From Lachnospiraceae bacterium (GTDB lineage Bacteria > Bacillota_A > Clostridia > Lachnospirales > Lachnospiraceae), in contig JAGCAV010000010.1 in assembly GCA_017652545.1 (NCBI GenBank), positions 1-15,797 of the forward strand: DNA of 15,797 nucleotides. The letters are read 5' to 3'. Below are positions 6,602 through 14,492 of this stretch, piece by piece. Numbering within the stretch: the stretch's first letter is position 1; each line of letters opens with the position of its first letter. The notes under the pieces were generated by a model, which saw only the letters and a program-made list of their open reading frames with translations, had not been told where the DNA came from and did not search any database. Position numbers and translations under genes: made by a program.

Positions 6602-8665
6602 ATGGCAAAAATGATCAGCAGAAAAGATTTTCTGAAGGGAACCGCGGCCGGTGTGCTCAGCATTGCTGCTGCCGGTGTGCTGGGACCCGGGGCTGTCGCC
6701 TTTGCGGAGGAGGAGAAAGGGAAATATACGCCCGGCACCTATACCGCAACGGCACAGGGACTGGAGAGTGAAGTAACCGTCACCATGACTTTTGATGAGA
6801 CCAGCATCACGGATGTGGTGATCGATGTCTCCGGTGAGACGCAGGGAATTGGCGCAGAGATCGGCGACACCATGAAAGAAGCGATTCTGGCAGCACAGTC
6901 AGGCGATGTCGATGCCGTTTCCGGCGCATCCATCACCAGCAATGCGGTGAAGACCGCTGCCAATGACTGTATTGCACAGGCACAGGGCGCCGCGCCTGCC
7001 GCTGCAGGTGCGCAGGAAGCTCCCGAAGCGGCTGAGGAAGACTGGCTCGGAACCGCTCCAGAGATCTCAGATGCGGATGTGGAAGAAGAGCTCGAGACGG
7101 AAGTGCTGGTTATCGGCTGCGGTGTTGCCGGTGTGGCAGCAGTCCGTTCCGCGGCTGAAAGAGGCGCAAAGGTCGTAGCCTGTGACAAGGCTTCAGGCCC
7201 GCAGTGCCGTTCCGGCGAATACGCCGTCATCAACGGAAAGACCCAGGCCAGGTGGGGAAGGGATATATTTACAAATGAAGATATCGAAGATATGATCAAC
7301 TTCCACATGATGGAGTCCAGCTACAAGTGCAAGAGAGCCATCATGTCCAAATGGGCATATCACAGCGGTGAGAATTTCGACTGGTGGATCGAGCCGAACA
7401 AGGATCTGTTCATCGCGGAAGAGAGCCGTTCAGATATCCCGGATGAAAGCGCGACAAACTGCCTGGTTCCTCTTTTCCATCCGCTTCCGGAGCCTTATGA
7501 CTGGAGACAGGAAGAGTTCCCGTGCTATCCGACCTCTGTGGAATTCCTGCCGGATCAGACGAACAACCTGCTGATCAATATGGAATACGCGGTCTCAACG
7601 GGTAATGTGGAAGAGCGTTACGGCTGCTTTGCCGAGAAGCTCATCATGGAAGACGGCCGCTGCACAGGCGCCTATCTGCGCAACGCGGAAACCGGCAAGT
7701 ATATCCTCGTAAAGGCCAGCAAGGGCGTTATCCTCGCGACCGGCGATTATTCCCAGAATGACGCCATGGTCCAGCATTTCTGCCCGGATGTCATTGATAA
7801 CGGGATCATGAGGCTCTTCACCAGCGTGGATGTGGAAGGAAAGATGACCAACACCGGTGACGGCATCAAGCTTGGCATGTGGGCAGGCGCTGCCGTTCAG
7901 CATGATCATGCGCCGATGATCCATCATATGGGCGGTGGTGCTGACTCCGCGGGCGTTGGCGTAATGGGTATCTCCGGTTACCTGAATCTGGACATGAACG
8001 GCAAACGCTTTATGAATGAAGACCTTCCGGGTCAGCAGGTTGAGAACCAGATCGAGCTGCAGAAGGGCAGAATGACCTGGCAGATCTTCGACAGCAACTG
8101 GCCGGAGCAGCTGCCCTACTTCCCGGCTGCGCACGGTGTAGCCTGCTATTTCGAGGACTATGCAAGCCCTGAGGAAGGCCCGAAGAATAACCAGACCAAC
8201 CGCAACTACAAGAGCTGGTACCAGCTGGATGCCGCCGTTGAGGATGGCCGTGCCATCAAGGCCGATACCCTGGAGGAACTGGTTGCCCAGATGTATCCGG
8301 ATGATGAGAAGGCACAGAAGACGGCGCTGGCCTCCATCGAGCGTTACAATGAGCTTGCAAGAAAGGGCGTGGATGAAGACTTCGGCAAGGTGGCAACCCG
8401 CATGTGGCCGCTGGAGAACGGACCGTTCTATGCGGACCAGTTCGTATGCGCGCTGCTTCTGGTCATCTGCGGAGGCCTGGAGTCCGATGAAGACTGCCAT
8501 ACCTTCGACGCGGACCGCAACATCATTCCGGGCCTCTATGTTGCCGGAAATGTGCAGGGCAGCCGTTTTGCCCATGAGTATCCCATCACCCTGAAGGGCG
8601 TCTCCCACGCAATGGCCGTGTACTATGGCTATGTGGCAGGGCAGAATGCCGTGGACGGGATCTGA
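6602..8665 (+). CDS. Exported FMN-binding/FAD-dependent flavoprotein reductase (fumarate reductase flavoprotein-like)
   Basis: A 687-residue protein. Residues 1-35 are a Tat-like signal (SRKDFLKG, hydrophobic stretch, AVAFA cleavage site), with RK instead of RR. Residues 40-125 are an FMN-binding domain ending in DAVSGAS (104-110), the ApbE flavinylation motif with Ser110 as the predicted acceptor. After an Ala-rich linker, the FAD domain starts with VLVIGCGVAGVAA (168-180) and ends with IIPGLYVAGN (641-650). The family contains fumarate, urocanate and other respiratory reductases that take electrons from the membrane outside the cell. By my alignment from memory, the catalytic Arg of fumarate reductase corresponds to Gly456 and the substrate His to Val621, so a different substrate is likely. 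GGAGG at 6590-6594 supports the start. It has its own promoter and terminator. Confidence 0.88.
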   Translation: MAKMISRKDFLKGTAAGVLSIAAAGVLGPGAVAFAEEEKGKYTPGTYTATAQGLESEVTVTMTFDETSITDVVIDVSGETQGIGAEIGDTMKEAILAAQSGDVDAVSGASITSNAVKTAANDCIAQAQGAAPAAAGAQEAPEAAEEDWLGTAPEISDADVEEELETEVLVIGCGVAGVAAVRSAAERGAKVVACDKASGPQCRSGEYAVINGKTQARWGRDIFTNEDIEDMINFHMMESSYKCKRAIMSKWAYHSGENFDWWIEPNKDLFIAEESRSDIPDESATNCLVPLFHPLPEPYDWRQEEFPCYPTSVEFLPDQTNNLLINMEYAVSTGNVEERYGCFAEKLIMEDGRCTGAYLRNAETGKYILVKASKGVILATGDYSQNDAMVQHFCPDVIDNGIMRLFTSVDVEGKMTNTGDGIKLGMWAGAAVQHDHAPMIHHMGGGADSAGVGVMGISGYLNLDMNGKRFMNEDLPGQQVENQIELQKGRMTWQIFDSNWPEQLPYFPAAHGVACYFEDYASPEEGPKNNQTNRNYKSWYQLDAAVEDGRAIKADTLEELVAQMYPDDEKAQKTALASIERYNELARKGVDEDFGKVATRMWPLENGPFYADQFVCALLLVICGGLESDEDCHTFDADRNIIPGLYVAGNVQGSRFAHEYPITLKGVSHAMAVYYGYVAGQNAVDGI

Positions 8666-8670
8666 TGATG

Positions 8671-8696
8671 TCAGATCAAAAGGCCTTCTGATCTGA
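8671..8696 (+). other. Hairpin after the flavoprotein gene
   Basis: TCAGATCA (8671-8678) and TGATCTGA (8689-8696) form a perfect eight-base stem six bases after the stop codon. No T-run follows. It stands before the true terminator and may stabilise the message 3' end. Confidence 0.45.
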
Positions 8697-8718
8697 TCAC
8701 ATTCCACAAAAGAAATCT

Positions 8719-8759
8719 GCTCCACAATCCCCCACCCGGGGTTGTGGAGCTTTTTTTTT
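8719..8759 (+). terminator. Strong intrinsic terminator
   Basis: GCTCCACAA (8719-8727) pairs with TTGTGGAGC (8742-8750), extended inward by a T-G and three C-G pairs, and is followed by nine T residues (8751-8759). This should end the flavoprotein transcript and separate it from the ABC importer operon. Confidence 0.92.
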
Positions 8760-8773
8760 GCAAATAAAATGAT

Positions 8774-8794
8774 GATGTCAGTTTTTATGACATC
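8774..8794. promoter_or_regulatory. Palindrome ahead of the ABC importer operon, candidate operator
   Basis: GATGTCA (8774-8780) and TGACATC (8788-8794) are perfect inverted arms around a seven-base AT-rich centre. It lies 36 bases before the permease start, in the only space available for operon control. I do not recognise the motif as a known regulator site. No clear -35/-10 pair could be placed here. Confidence 0.45.
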
Positions 8795-8830
8795 CTTCGG
8801 GGAATGCACCGGGAAAGGAGGGGAACCCGC

Positions 8831-9772
8831 ATGCGCAGATATGCTCTCAGACGATTGCTGCAGCTGATACCGATACTGATCGGCATAACGTTCCTGTCCT
8901 TTGCCATGATGCGGGTGGCGGGAAGCGACGCTGTGACGGAGATGTACGCAAACAAAGGTGCGGTATCCCAGGAAATTATCGATTCAAAGCGGGCTGAACT
9001 TGGCCTGGACAAGCCGTTTGTCACGCAGTACTTTGCATGGCTGGGCGGCATGCTGCGGGGGGATATGGGTGTCAGCTATGTCTCGGGGCGGGATGTGTTC
9101 CGGACTTTCGCTTCGAAGCTCCCGGCCACACTCCTGCTGACCGCCATGTCCATCATTCTGACCATCATCATATCCATACCGCTGGGCGTGCTGGCGGCTG
9201 TAAAGCACGACAGGGTGATCGACTACTGCCTGCGGGTCCTGAGTTTTATTGGCAACTCACTCCCCAATTTTTTCGTGGCGCTTCTGCTGATGCAGCTGCT
9301 GGCGATCAAACTGGATCTGCTGCCGGTCATCTCCAGCGGAATATCCGTCCGGAGTGCCATGATGCCCACCCTGACACTGGCGATCGCGATGTCCGCCAAG
9401 TATATGCGGCAGGTACGGGCAACCGTGCTGGAGGAGCTGCACAAGGAATATGTGAACGGGGCACATGCACGTGGCGTGCGACAGAGAATCATTCTGTGGC
9501 GGAGCGTGCTCAGGTCATCCATGCTGACGATCGTAACGCTGCTGGCACTGTCCATCGGCAGCCTGCTTGGCGGAACGGCCATCATTGAATCCATCTTCAT
9601 GTGGGACGGCGTCGGCAAACTGGCTGTGGATGCCATCACCATGCGTGATTATCCGCTGATTCAGGCGTATGTTGTCTGGATGGCGGTCATCTACGTGCTG
9701 GTCAACCTGGTTACGGATCTTCTGTACCATGCGCTTGATCCGCGCATCCGATTGGGGGTGACCGGGGAATGA
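8831..9772 (+). CDS. ABC importer permease, NikB/DppB type
   Basis: A 313-residue inner-membrane subunit of a nickel/peptide-class importer. It starts MRRYALRRLLQLIPILIGIT with the first membrane helix. It then has the extracytoplasmic segment with AELGLDKPFVTQYFAWL and LRGDMGVSY, which is typical of this family, followed by further helices. The cytoplasmic EAA loop is EELHKEYVNGAHARGV (201-216), the contact point for the ATPases. It ends in DLLYHALDPRIRLG, the usual family ending. ATG 8831 is chosen over 8804 because AAAGGAGG at 8813-8820 precedes it at the right distance. It is the first gene of the importer and methyltransferase operon; the next gene overlaps it by four bases. Nik and Dpp types cannot be told apart from this subunit alone. 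Confidence 0.93.
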   Translation: MRRYALRRLLQLIPILIGITFLSFAMMRVAGSDAVTEMYANKGAVSQEIIDSKRAELGLDKPFVTQYFAWLGGMLRGDMGVSYVSGRDVFRTFASKLPATLLLTAMSIILTIIISIPLGVLAAVKHDRVIDYCLRVLSFIGNSLPNFFVALLLMQLLAIKLDLLPVISSGISVRSAMMPTLTLAIAMSAKYMRQVRATVLEELHKEYVNGAHARGVRQRIILWRSVLRSSMLTIVTLLALSIGSLLGGTAIIESIFMWDGVGKLAVDAITMRDYPLIQAYVVWMAVIYVLVNLVTDLLYHALDPRIRLGVTGE

Positions 9773-10623
9773 CGAAGCAGCCCACCATTCGCCCCCCCAG
9801 GATCAGGAAGAATCATGTCGAAACCCGTCTGATCATTTTCGGCACACTGGCTGTTCTGCTGATCCTGTGCTCGCTGTTTTCCGCGTATCTGACGCCCTAT
9901 GATCCCTACCTGCAGGATCTGTCCAACGCCAAGGCACCGCCTTCCGCCCTGCATATCTTCGGTACGGACCGCTATGGGCGGGACATGCTCTCGCGCGTGA
10001 TCGCAGGCAGCCGGACCAGCATCTTTTCCACGCTTCTGCTTGTGGCGGTCATCACGGCCGTCGGAACGATCATCGGCGTTTTCTGCGGCTGGCACGGCGG
10101 AAAAACCGATACCGTGCTGATGCGCATCTCCGATATGTTCCTGGCTTTTCCCGGGCTTGTGTTTGCGCTGGCCGTGGCGGGCGTTCTGGGCGGCGGTCTG
10201 CACAATGCCATTTTCGCGCTGGCTGCCATCAGCTGGCCCAAATATGCCAGGATCGCACGCAGTCAGACGCTGGCGCAGAAGGAGACCCCCTATCTTCGTG
10301 CCGCGAAACTGGCCGGCAGCGGCACGGTAAAGATTCTGGCAAAGCACATTCTGCCGAATATCATCGGGCCGGTCCTGGTTACATCCATGCTTGACATCGG
10401 AACGATGATGATGGAGCTGGCCGGCCTTTCCTTCCTCGGACTCGGCGCGAAACCGCCGATCGCAGAATGGGGAAGCATGATGAGCGAGAACCGTGCGCTG
10501 ATGACCACAGTGCCCTGGATCACGTTCGCGCCCGGGCTGGCGATCTTTGTGTCGGTGATGATCTTCAACCTGCTCGGCGATACCGTTCGGGATTATGCTG
10601 ATCCGAAAGCGAGGGGGCGCTGA
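9769..10623 (+). CDS. ABC importer permease, NikC/DppC type
   Basis: A 284-residue membrane subunit that pairs with the preceding permease. After a short cytoplasmic N-terminus and a first helix (about 20-40), it shows the family signature FGTDRYGRDMLSRVIAGSRT (64-83). Several helices follow, then the EAA loop YLRAAKLAGSGTVKILAKHI (174-193), and it ends with NLLGDTVRDYADPKARGR, the conserved LGD-RD-DP tail. The length is normal for the family. Its ATG overlaps the previous stop in an ATGA arrangement, so the two permeases should be made in equal amounts. The following ATPase starts just after its stop. Confidence 0.94.
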   Translation: MTKQPTIRPPRIRKNHVETRLIIFGTLAVLLILCSLFSAYLTPYDPYLQDLSNAKAPPSALHIFGTDRYGRDMLSRVIAGSRTSIFSTLLLVAVITAVGTIIGVFCGWHGGKTDTVLMRISDMFLAFPGLVFALAVAGVLGGGLHNAIFALAAISWPKYARIARSQTLAQKETPYLRAAKLAGSGTVKILAKHILPNIIGPVLVTSMLDIGTMMMELAGLSFLGLGAKPPIAEWGSMMSENRALMTTVPWITFAPGLAIFVSVMIFNLLGDTVRDYADPKARGR

Positions 10624-10624
10624 T

Positions 10625-11404
10625 ATGGCTGAGATATTGAGATATGAACATGTGGATATCGCCTATAACGGTAAAGTGGTGGTCTCGGATGTCAGTTTTA
10701 CACTGGATGAGGGAGAGATCCTGGGAATCGCAGGTGAGAGTGGCAGCGGAAAATCCACGGTCATCAGGGCGGCGATGGGACTGCTGGGTCCCTCCGGGCA
10801 GGTGACAAGAGGCGACATCTATTATAAGGACAAGGATCTGCCGGACCTTACACCGGCACAGATCAGGAAGCTGAACGGCCCGGAGCTGGGTATGATCTTT
10901 CAGTCCGCCGGATCGTCGTTCTGTCCGATCCGCACCGTAGGCGCACAGCTGTACGAGAGCATGACCGAGCACGAGGCGGTGGACAGGGAGACGTTTACAC
11001 ATCGCGCGACGGAACTCCTTGGAAAGATCGGGTTTGAGAACGCCCGGCGCATACTGGACGCCTATCCCTTTGAACTGTCGGGCGGTATGCAGCAGCGGGT
11101 GGGCATCGCGGCGGCGATGCTGCTCAATCCGAAAATACTGCTGGCGGATGAGCCCACATCTGCCCTGGATGTAAGCGTTCAGAGGCAGGTCGTCGAAGAG
11201 ATGCTGCTGGTGCGCAGGACCTTCGGAACGGCGATCGTGATCGTTACCCACAACATCGGCGTGCTCGGCGCGATGGCGGATCATGTACTGGTGATGAAGG
11301 ACGGGAAGATGGTCGAGTACGGCAGGACAAAGCAGGTGCTGGAAGAACCGCAGCATGAGTATACCCGGACCCTGATGGCAGCTGTGCCGAGACTGCGGAG
11401 GTGA
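10625..11404 (+). CDS. ABC importer ATPase 1, short NikD-like form
   Basis: A 259-residue cytoplasmic ATPase that powers the importer. Visible motifs are Walker A GESGSGKST (37-45), the Q-loop Gln93, signature LSGGMQQR (151-158), Walker B ILLADEP (171-177) and His209. The C-terminus stops at HEYTRTLMAAVPRLRR. It lacks the roughly 60-residue extension with cysteines that most OppD/DppD proteins carry, so its size is nearer to NikD. ATG 10625 is used because GAGGGGGC lies just before it. The match to the previous gene is close (one base between stop and start), and the next ATPase begins six bases after this one ends. Confidence 0.93.
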   Translation: MAEILRYEHVDIAYNGKVVVSDVSFTLDEGEILGIAGESGSGKSTVIRAAMGLLGPSGQVTRGDIYYKDKDLPDLTPAQIRKLNGPELGMIFQSAGSSFCPIRTVGAQLYESMTEHEAVDRETFTHRATELLGKIGFENARRILDAYPFELSGGMQQRVGIAAAMLLNPKILLADEPTSALDVSVQRQVVEEMLLVRRTFGTAIVIVTHNIGVLGAMADHVLVMKDGKMVEYGRTKQVLEEPQHEYTRTLMAAVPRLRR

Positions 11405-11410
11405 TGCGTC

Positions 11411-12169
11411 GTGGAACCGATTTTGAAGGTTGACAATCTCACCAGGGTATTTACCCGCAAGGGGCAGCCTGATTTCACGGCGGTGGATCATATCAGCTTT
11501 GAACTGCAGTCGGGTGAGTGTCTCGGCATCATCGGTGAGAGCGGCAGCGGCAAGAGCACGGTTGCCAACATGGTGACACGGCTGATCGACCCCACGGAGG
11601 GAAGCATCATTCTGGATGCGCAGGACATCACGCGCCTGAAAGGCAGAGAGCTGAAGGGAGCGTATCAGAAGATGCAGATGGTGTTCCAGACGCCCGCGGA
11701 GTCTTTCGATCCCAGGCGCACGCTGGGGGATGGCATCGGCGAGAGCCTGAGGAACAGCGGGCTTGGAAAGGCGCAGGTGAGGGAGCGCGTGGCACAGCTT
11801 TTGCGGCAATGCGGTCTCCCCGAGACGTTTGCGCAGCGTTATCCCCATCAGGTATCGGGCGGACAGTGCCAGCGCGCCGCGATCGCGAGGGCCATTGCCA
11901 TCCGGCCGAAACTGCTGATCTGCGATGAGGCCACTTCTGCGCTGGACGTGACGATCCAGAAGGAAGTCCTGGCGCTGCTGGAGAAGCTGAGGCAGGAACT
12001 GGACCTGTCGATCCTGTTTATCTGCCATGATATTGCGCTGGTGCAGCAGTTCTGCGACCGGGTGCTGGTGATGTATAAAGGCGGCATCGTTGAGGAGGGT
12101 GTACCTGACGAGGTCATCCGGAACCCGCAGAATGATTATACGGTGAGGCTGATCAACAGTATTTTCTGA
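11411..12169 (+). CDS. ABC importer ATPase 2, short NikE-like form (GTG start)
   Basis: A 252-residue ATPase that forms the heterodimer with ATPase 1. It has Walker A GESGSGKST (42-50), Gln93, signature VSGGQCQR (148-155), Walker B LLICDEATSALD (168-179) and His206. It opens with ILKVDNLTRVFTRKG, as OppF/DppF/NikE proteins do, and ends at NDYTVRLINSIF without the long tail of OppF. Translation begins at GTG 11411: GGAGGTGAT (11397-11405) is an unusually complete Shine-Dalgarno match, and it overlaps the end of the previous gene. All catalytic residues are present. Confidence 0.92.
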   Translation: MEPILKVDNLTRVFTRKGQPDFTAVDHISFELQSGECLGIIGESGSGKSTVANMVTRLIDPTEGSIILDAQDITRLKGRELKGAYQKMQMVFQTPAESFDPRRTLGDGIGESLRNSGLGKAQVRERVAQLLRQCGLPETFAQRYPHQVSGGQCQRAAIARAIAIRPKLLICDEATSALDVTIQKEVLALLEKLRQELDLSILFICHDIALVQQFCDRVLVMYKGGIVEEGVPDEVIRNPQNDYTVRLINSIF

Positions 12170-12222
12170 ATTTATTCAGCAGTAGTAAGAAAACCGAAAA
12201 TGACAAGAGAGGAGACCCGGCT

Positions 12223-13749
12223 ATGAAGAAGAAAACATTGACCCTGATCGTGACCCTGTGCTTTCTGATGACCTTTGTATCTTACGCTGATGGCAAAACG
12301 ATGATCATCGGTGACACGACGTTCAATTCAGAGAACTGGGAAGAAACTGTTGATCCGCACCGCACCTACAATGGCTGGGCCTGCATCCGCTACGGAATCG
12401 GCGAGACCCTGGTTCACTACACCGATACCATGGAGCTGGAACCCTGGCTGGCAACCGGCTGGGAAAATGACGGCGACCTGACCTGGACCATCACCCTGCG
12501 GGATGATGTGAAATTCTCAAATGGCCGGGACATGGACGGCGAGGCCGTCAAGGCGTGTCTGGAACACCTCCTTGCGGTGCATGACAGGGCTCCCTCCGAC
12601 ACGATGATCGAGAGCATTGAGGCTGACGGCCAGGTGCTGACCATCAGGACCAGCGAACCGCTGCCTGCCCTGATGAACTATCTGGGCGACCCCTATGGCT
12701 GCATCATCGATGTGGACGCCAGTGATTTTGACGCGGGCATCGTTGTGGGCACCGGTCCCTATGCCGTGAAGGACATGGTGACTGACGACCATGTGACCGT
12801 TGTTCCCAATGAGTATTACTGGGATGGTGAGCCGAAACTGGACGAACTGACCATCCGCACCATCTCCGACGGAAATACGCTGGCGATGGCGCTGCAGGCC
12901 GGTGAGATCGACGCGGCCTACGGCATGGCGTACGAGAGCTATCCGCTGTTCGAGAACGGCAATTTCCAGTTCTCCGCCATCCAGACCTCACGCGCGTTCT
13001 TCGCATCCATGAACATGACCAGCCCCGTCATCCAGGATCCTGCCGTGCGCAAGGCGATCGCCATGGGCATCGACAAGGAAGGATTTGTGGCGGTACTGCT
13101 GGACGGTCACGGCGTTCCCGGCCATGGCGCTTTCCCTGACGGCTTCTCCACTTTCGGCGGGGAGCATGTCACCACGGAAGGCTATGATCCGGAAGGCGCG
13201 AAGGAGCTTCTGGAGGAAGCCGGCTGGGTGGACAGCGACGGCGACGGCATCCGCGAAAAGGACGGCACCAGGCTCGTGATCCGGTGGCTGACTTACCCAA
13301 GCCGCCAGGAACTGCCTCTTCTGGCTGAATCCGTGCAGGCGACCCTGAAGGATATCGGTATGGAAGTGGATATCAACTGTACGGCCAGCCGTCGTGAGTT
13401 CCTTGCCGATATGACATCCTTTGATATCTACGCCTCTGCGCTGGTAACCGCTCCATCCGGCGATCCGCAGTATTTCTTCACCACCTCCTGCCTGCCGGGC
13501 ATGAGCTACAACTTCGGCGCGTACGAGAACGAGCATGTCATTGATCTGATGAAACAGATGGCTACCGAATTTGATCCGGATACACGCGGAGAGCTGGCCA
13601 TTGAACTGCAGCAGGCGATCCTGGACGACAACGCATACATTTTCTGCTCCTTCCTGGAGATGAACATGATCTCCAAAGCGAATGTGAGCAACTATACCGC
13701 CCATGCCTGTGACTATTACCAGGTCACGGCGGAACTGGACATTGATTGA
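12223..13749 (+). CDS. Extracytoplasmic substrate-binding protein of the importer (SBP family 5, NikA/DppA-like)
   Basis: A 508-residue ligand-capturing protein. After a signal sequence (1-22, ending VSYA before DG), the family-5 signature runs through residues 80-110: W80, TWTITLRDDVKFSNGRDMDG and EAVK. Later parts include the GTGPYAVKDM segment, EYYWDGEPKLDELTIR, and a DSDGDGIREKDGT loop that resembles a calcium loop and is common in the family. The segment SALVTAPSGDPQYFF resembles the APYDP region of NikA-like proteins (my recollection). No lipobox is visible: Cys13 lies inside the hydrophobic core as VTLC, so the protein may be secreted or held by an uncleaved signal. AGAGGAG at 12208-12214 sets the start. 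The bound ligand may be a metal chelate or a peptide. Confidence 0.9.
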   Translation: MKKKTLTLIVTLCFLMTFVSYADGKTMIIGDTTFNSENWEETVDPHRTYNGWACIRYGIGETLVHYTDTMELEPWLATGWENDGDLTWTITLRDDVKFSNGRDMDGEAVKACLEHLLAVHDRAPSDTMIESIEADGQVLTIRTSEPLPALMNYLGDPYGCIIDVDASDFDAGIVVGTGPYAVKDMVTDDHVTVVPNEYYWDGEPKLDELTIRTISDGNTLAMALQAGEIDAAYGMAYESYPLFENGNFQFSAIQTSRAFFASMNMTSPVIQDPAVRKAIAMGIDKEGFVAVLLDGHGVPGHGAFPDGFSTFGGEHVTTEGYDPEGAKELLEEAGWVDSDGDGIREKDGTRLVIRWLTYPSRQELPLLAESVQATLKDIGMEVDINCTASRREFLADMTSFDIYASALVTAPSGDPQYFFTTSCLPGMSYNFGAYENEHVIDLMKQMATEFDPDTRGELAIELQQAILDDNAYIFCSFLEMNMISKANVSNYTAHACDYYQVTAELDID

Positions 13750-13765
13750 CGGGAGGAGAGGAACG

Positions 13766-14491
13766 GTGGTAACGGCGGACAGCATCAAACGGGAGATCAC
13801 AGACTACTGGACGGGACGCGAAGAGAAGTTTGAAGCGCTGCGCCTGGACGAACTGAAAAGCAGCAAACACGATCGCTGGCTGGATGAATTTCACAGGTAT
13901 CTTCCGGCGGACAGAAAACTGGATATACTGGACATCGGCACCGGTACCGGCTTTTTCAGCTTTCTGCTGGCAGCGGAAGGGCACCGGGTGACCGGCATTG
14001 ACCTGACGGAAAAGATGATCGAAGGCGCGAAACGTACAGCGGCGCTGCTGGATCTGGACCCGATGTTTCTTGTTATGGACGCGGAGGATCCTGTTTTTGA
14101 ACCGGAGAGCTTCGATGTGATCGTGACCCGGAACCTGACATCGTTCCTGCCGGACCTCCCCGAAGCCTACAGGAAATGGCATGCCATTCTGCGGGAAGAC
14201 GGTATTCTCATCAACTTTGACGGAAACTACCACTATGAGCATGCCGATGTCCCGCTGCCGGAAGATCATGCCCATAAGGATCTGACGGATGCCCAGAACG
14301 CCGCTTATGCTCATATTGAGGATGAACTGCGCGTTGTCCAGCGTCCGCGGCCGGTGTGGGATATGACGCTGCTGGCTGACGCGGGATTCAGGAACTGCGA
14401 TGTGGACCGGGATGTATACCAGCGGATCTACCGGGAGACAGACCGCTTTTTCAACCCCGTTCCCATCTTCTGCATCACGGCGAGGAAGTGA
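13766..14491 (+). CDS. Class I SAM-dependent methyltransferase 1 (GTG start)
   Basis: A 241-residue cytoplasmic enzyme of the Methyltransf_11/UbiE-like group. The SAM-binding motif I is DIGTGTGF (56-63), the ribose-binding acid is Asp79 in GIDLTEKM, and motif IV/post motifs are IVTRNLTSFLPD (119-130) and LINFDGNYHY (148-157). The N-terminal ITDYWTGREEKFEALRLDEL and the late PVWDMTLLADAGF are also seen in methyltransferase 2. GTG 13766 is chosen since GGGAGGAGAGG (13751-13761) lies just before it; an in-frame upstream ATG at 13703 lies inside the binding-protein gene. It starts 16 bases after that gene, so it is part of the importer operon. There is no cluster of cysteines as in arsenite methyltransferases. 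The substrate is unknown. Confidence 0.88.
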   Translation: MVTADSIKREITDYWTGREEKFEALRLDELKSSKHDRWLDEFHRYLPADRKLDILDIGTGTGFFSFLLAAEGHRVTGIDLTEKMIEGAKRTAALLDLDPMFLVMDAEDPVFEPESFDVIVTRNLTSFLPDLPEAYRKWHAILREDGILINFDGNYHYEHADVPLPEDHAHKDLTDAQNAAYAHIEDELRVVQRPRPVWDMTLLADAGFRNCDVDRDVYQRIYRETDRFFNPVPIFCITARK

Positions 14492-14492
14492 C

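Noticed and set aside
7595..8809. Long minus-strand open frame opposite the flavoprotein
   Set aside because: It runs through the strong terminator and opposes a clear FAD-domain gene. No ribosome binding site or known domain was seen.
10565..12028. Long open frame on the minus strand across the two ATPase genes
   Set aside because: It is antisense to two ATPases with all catalytic motifs intact, and its translation shows no recognisable domain. It arises from the high-GC codon pattern.
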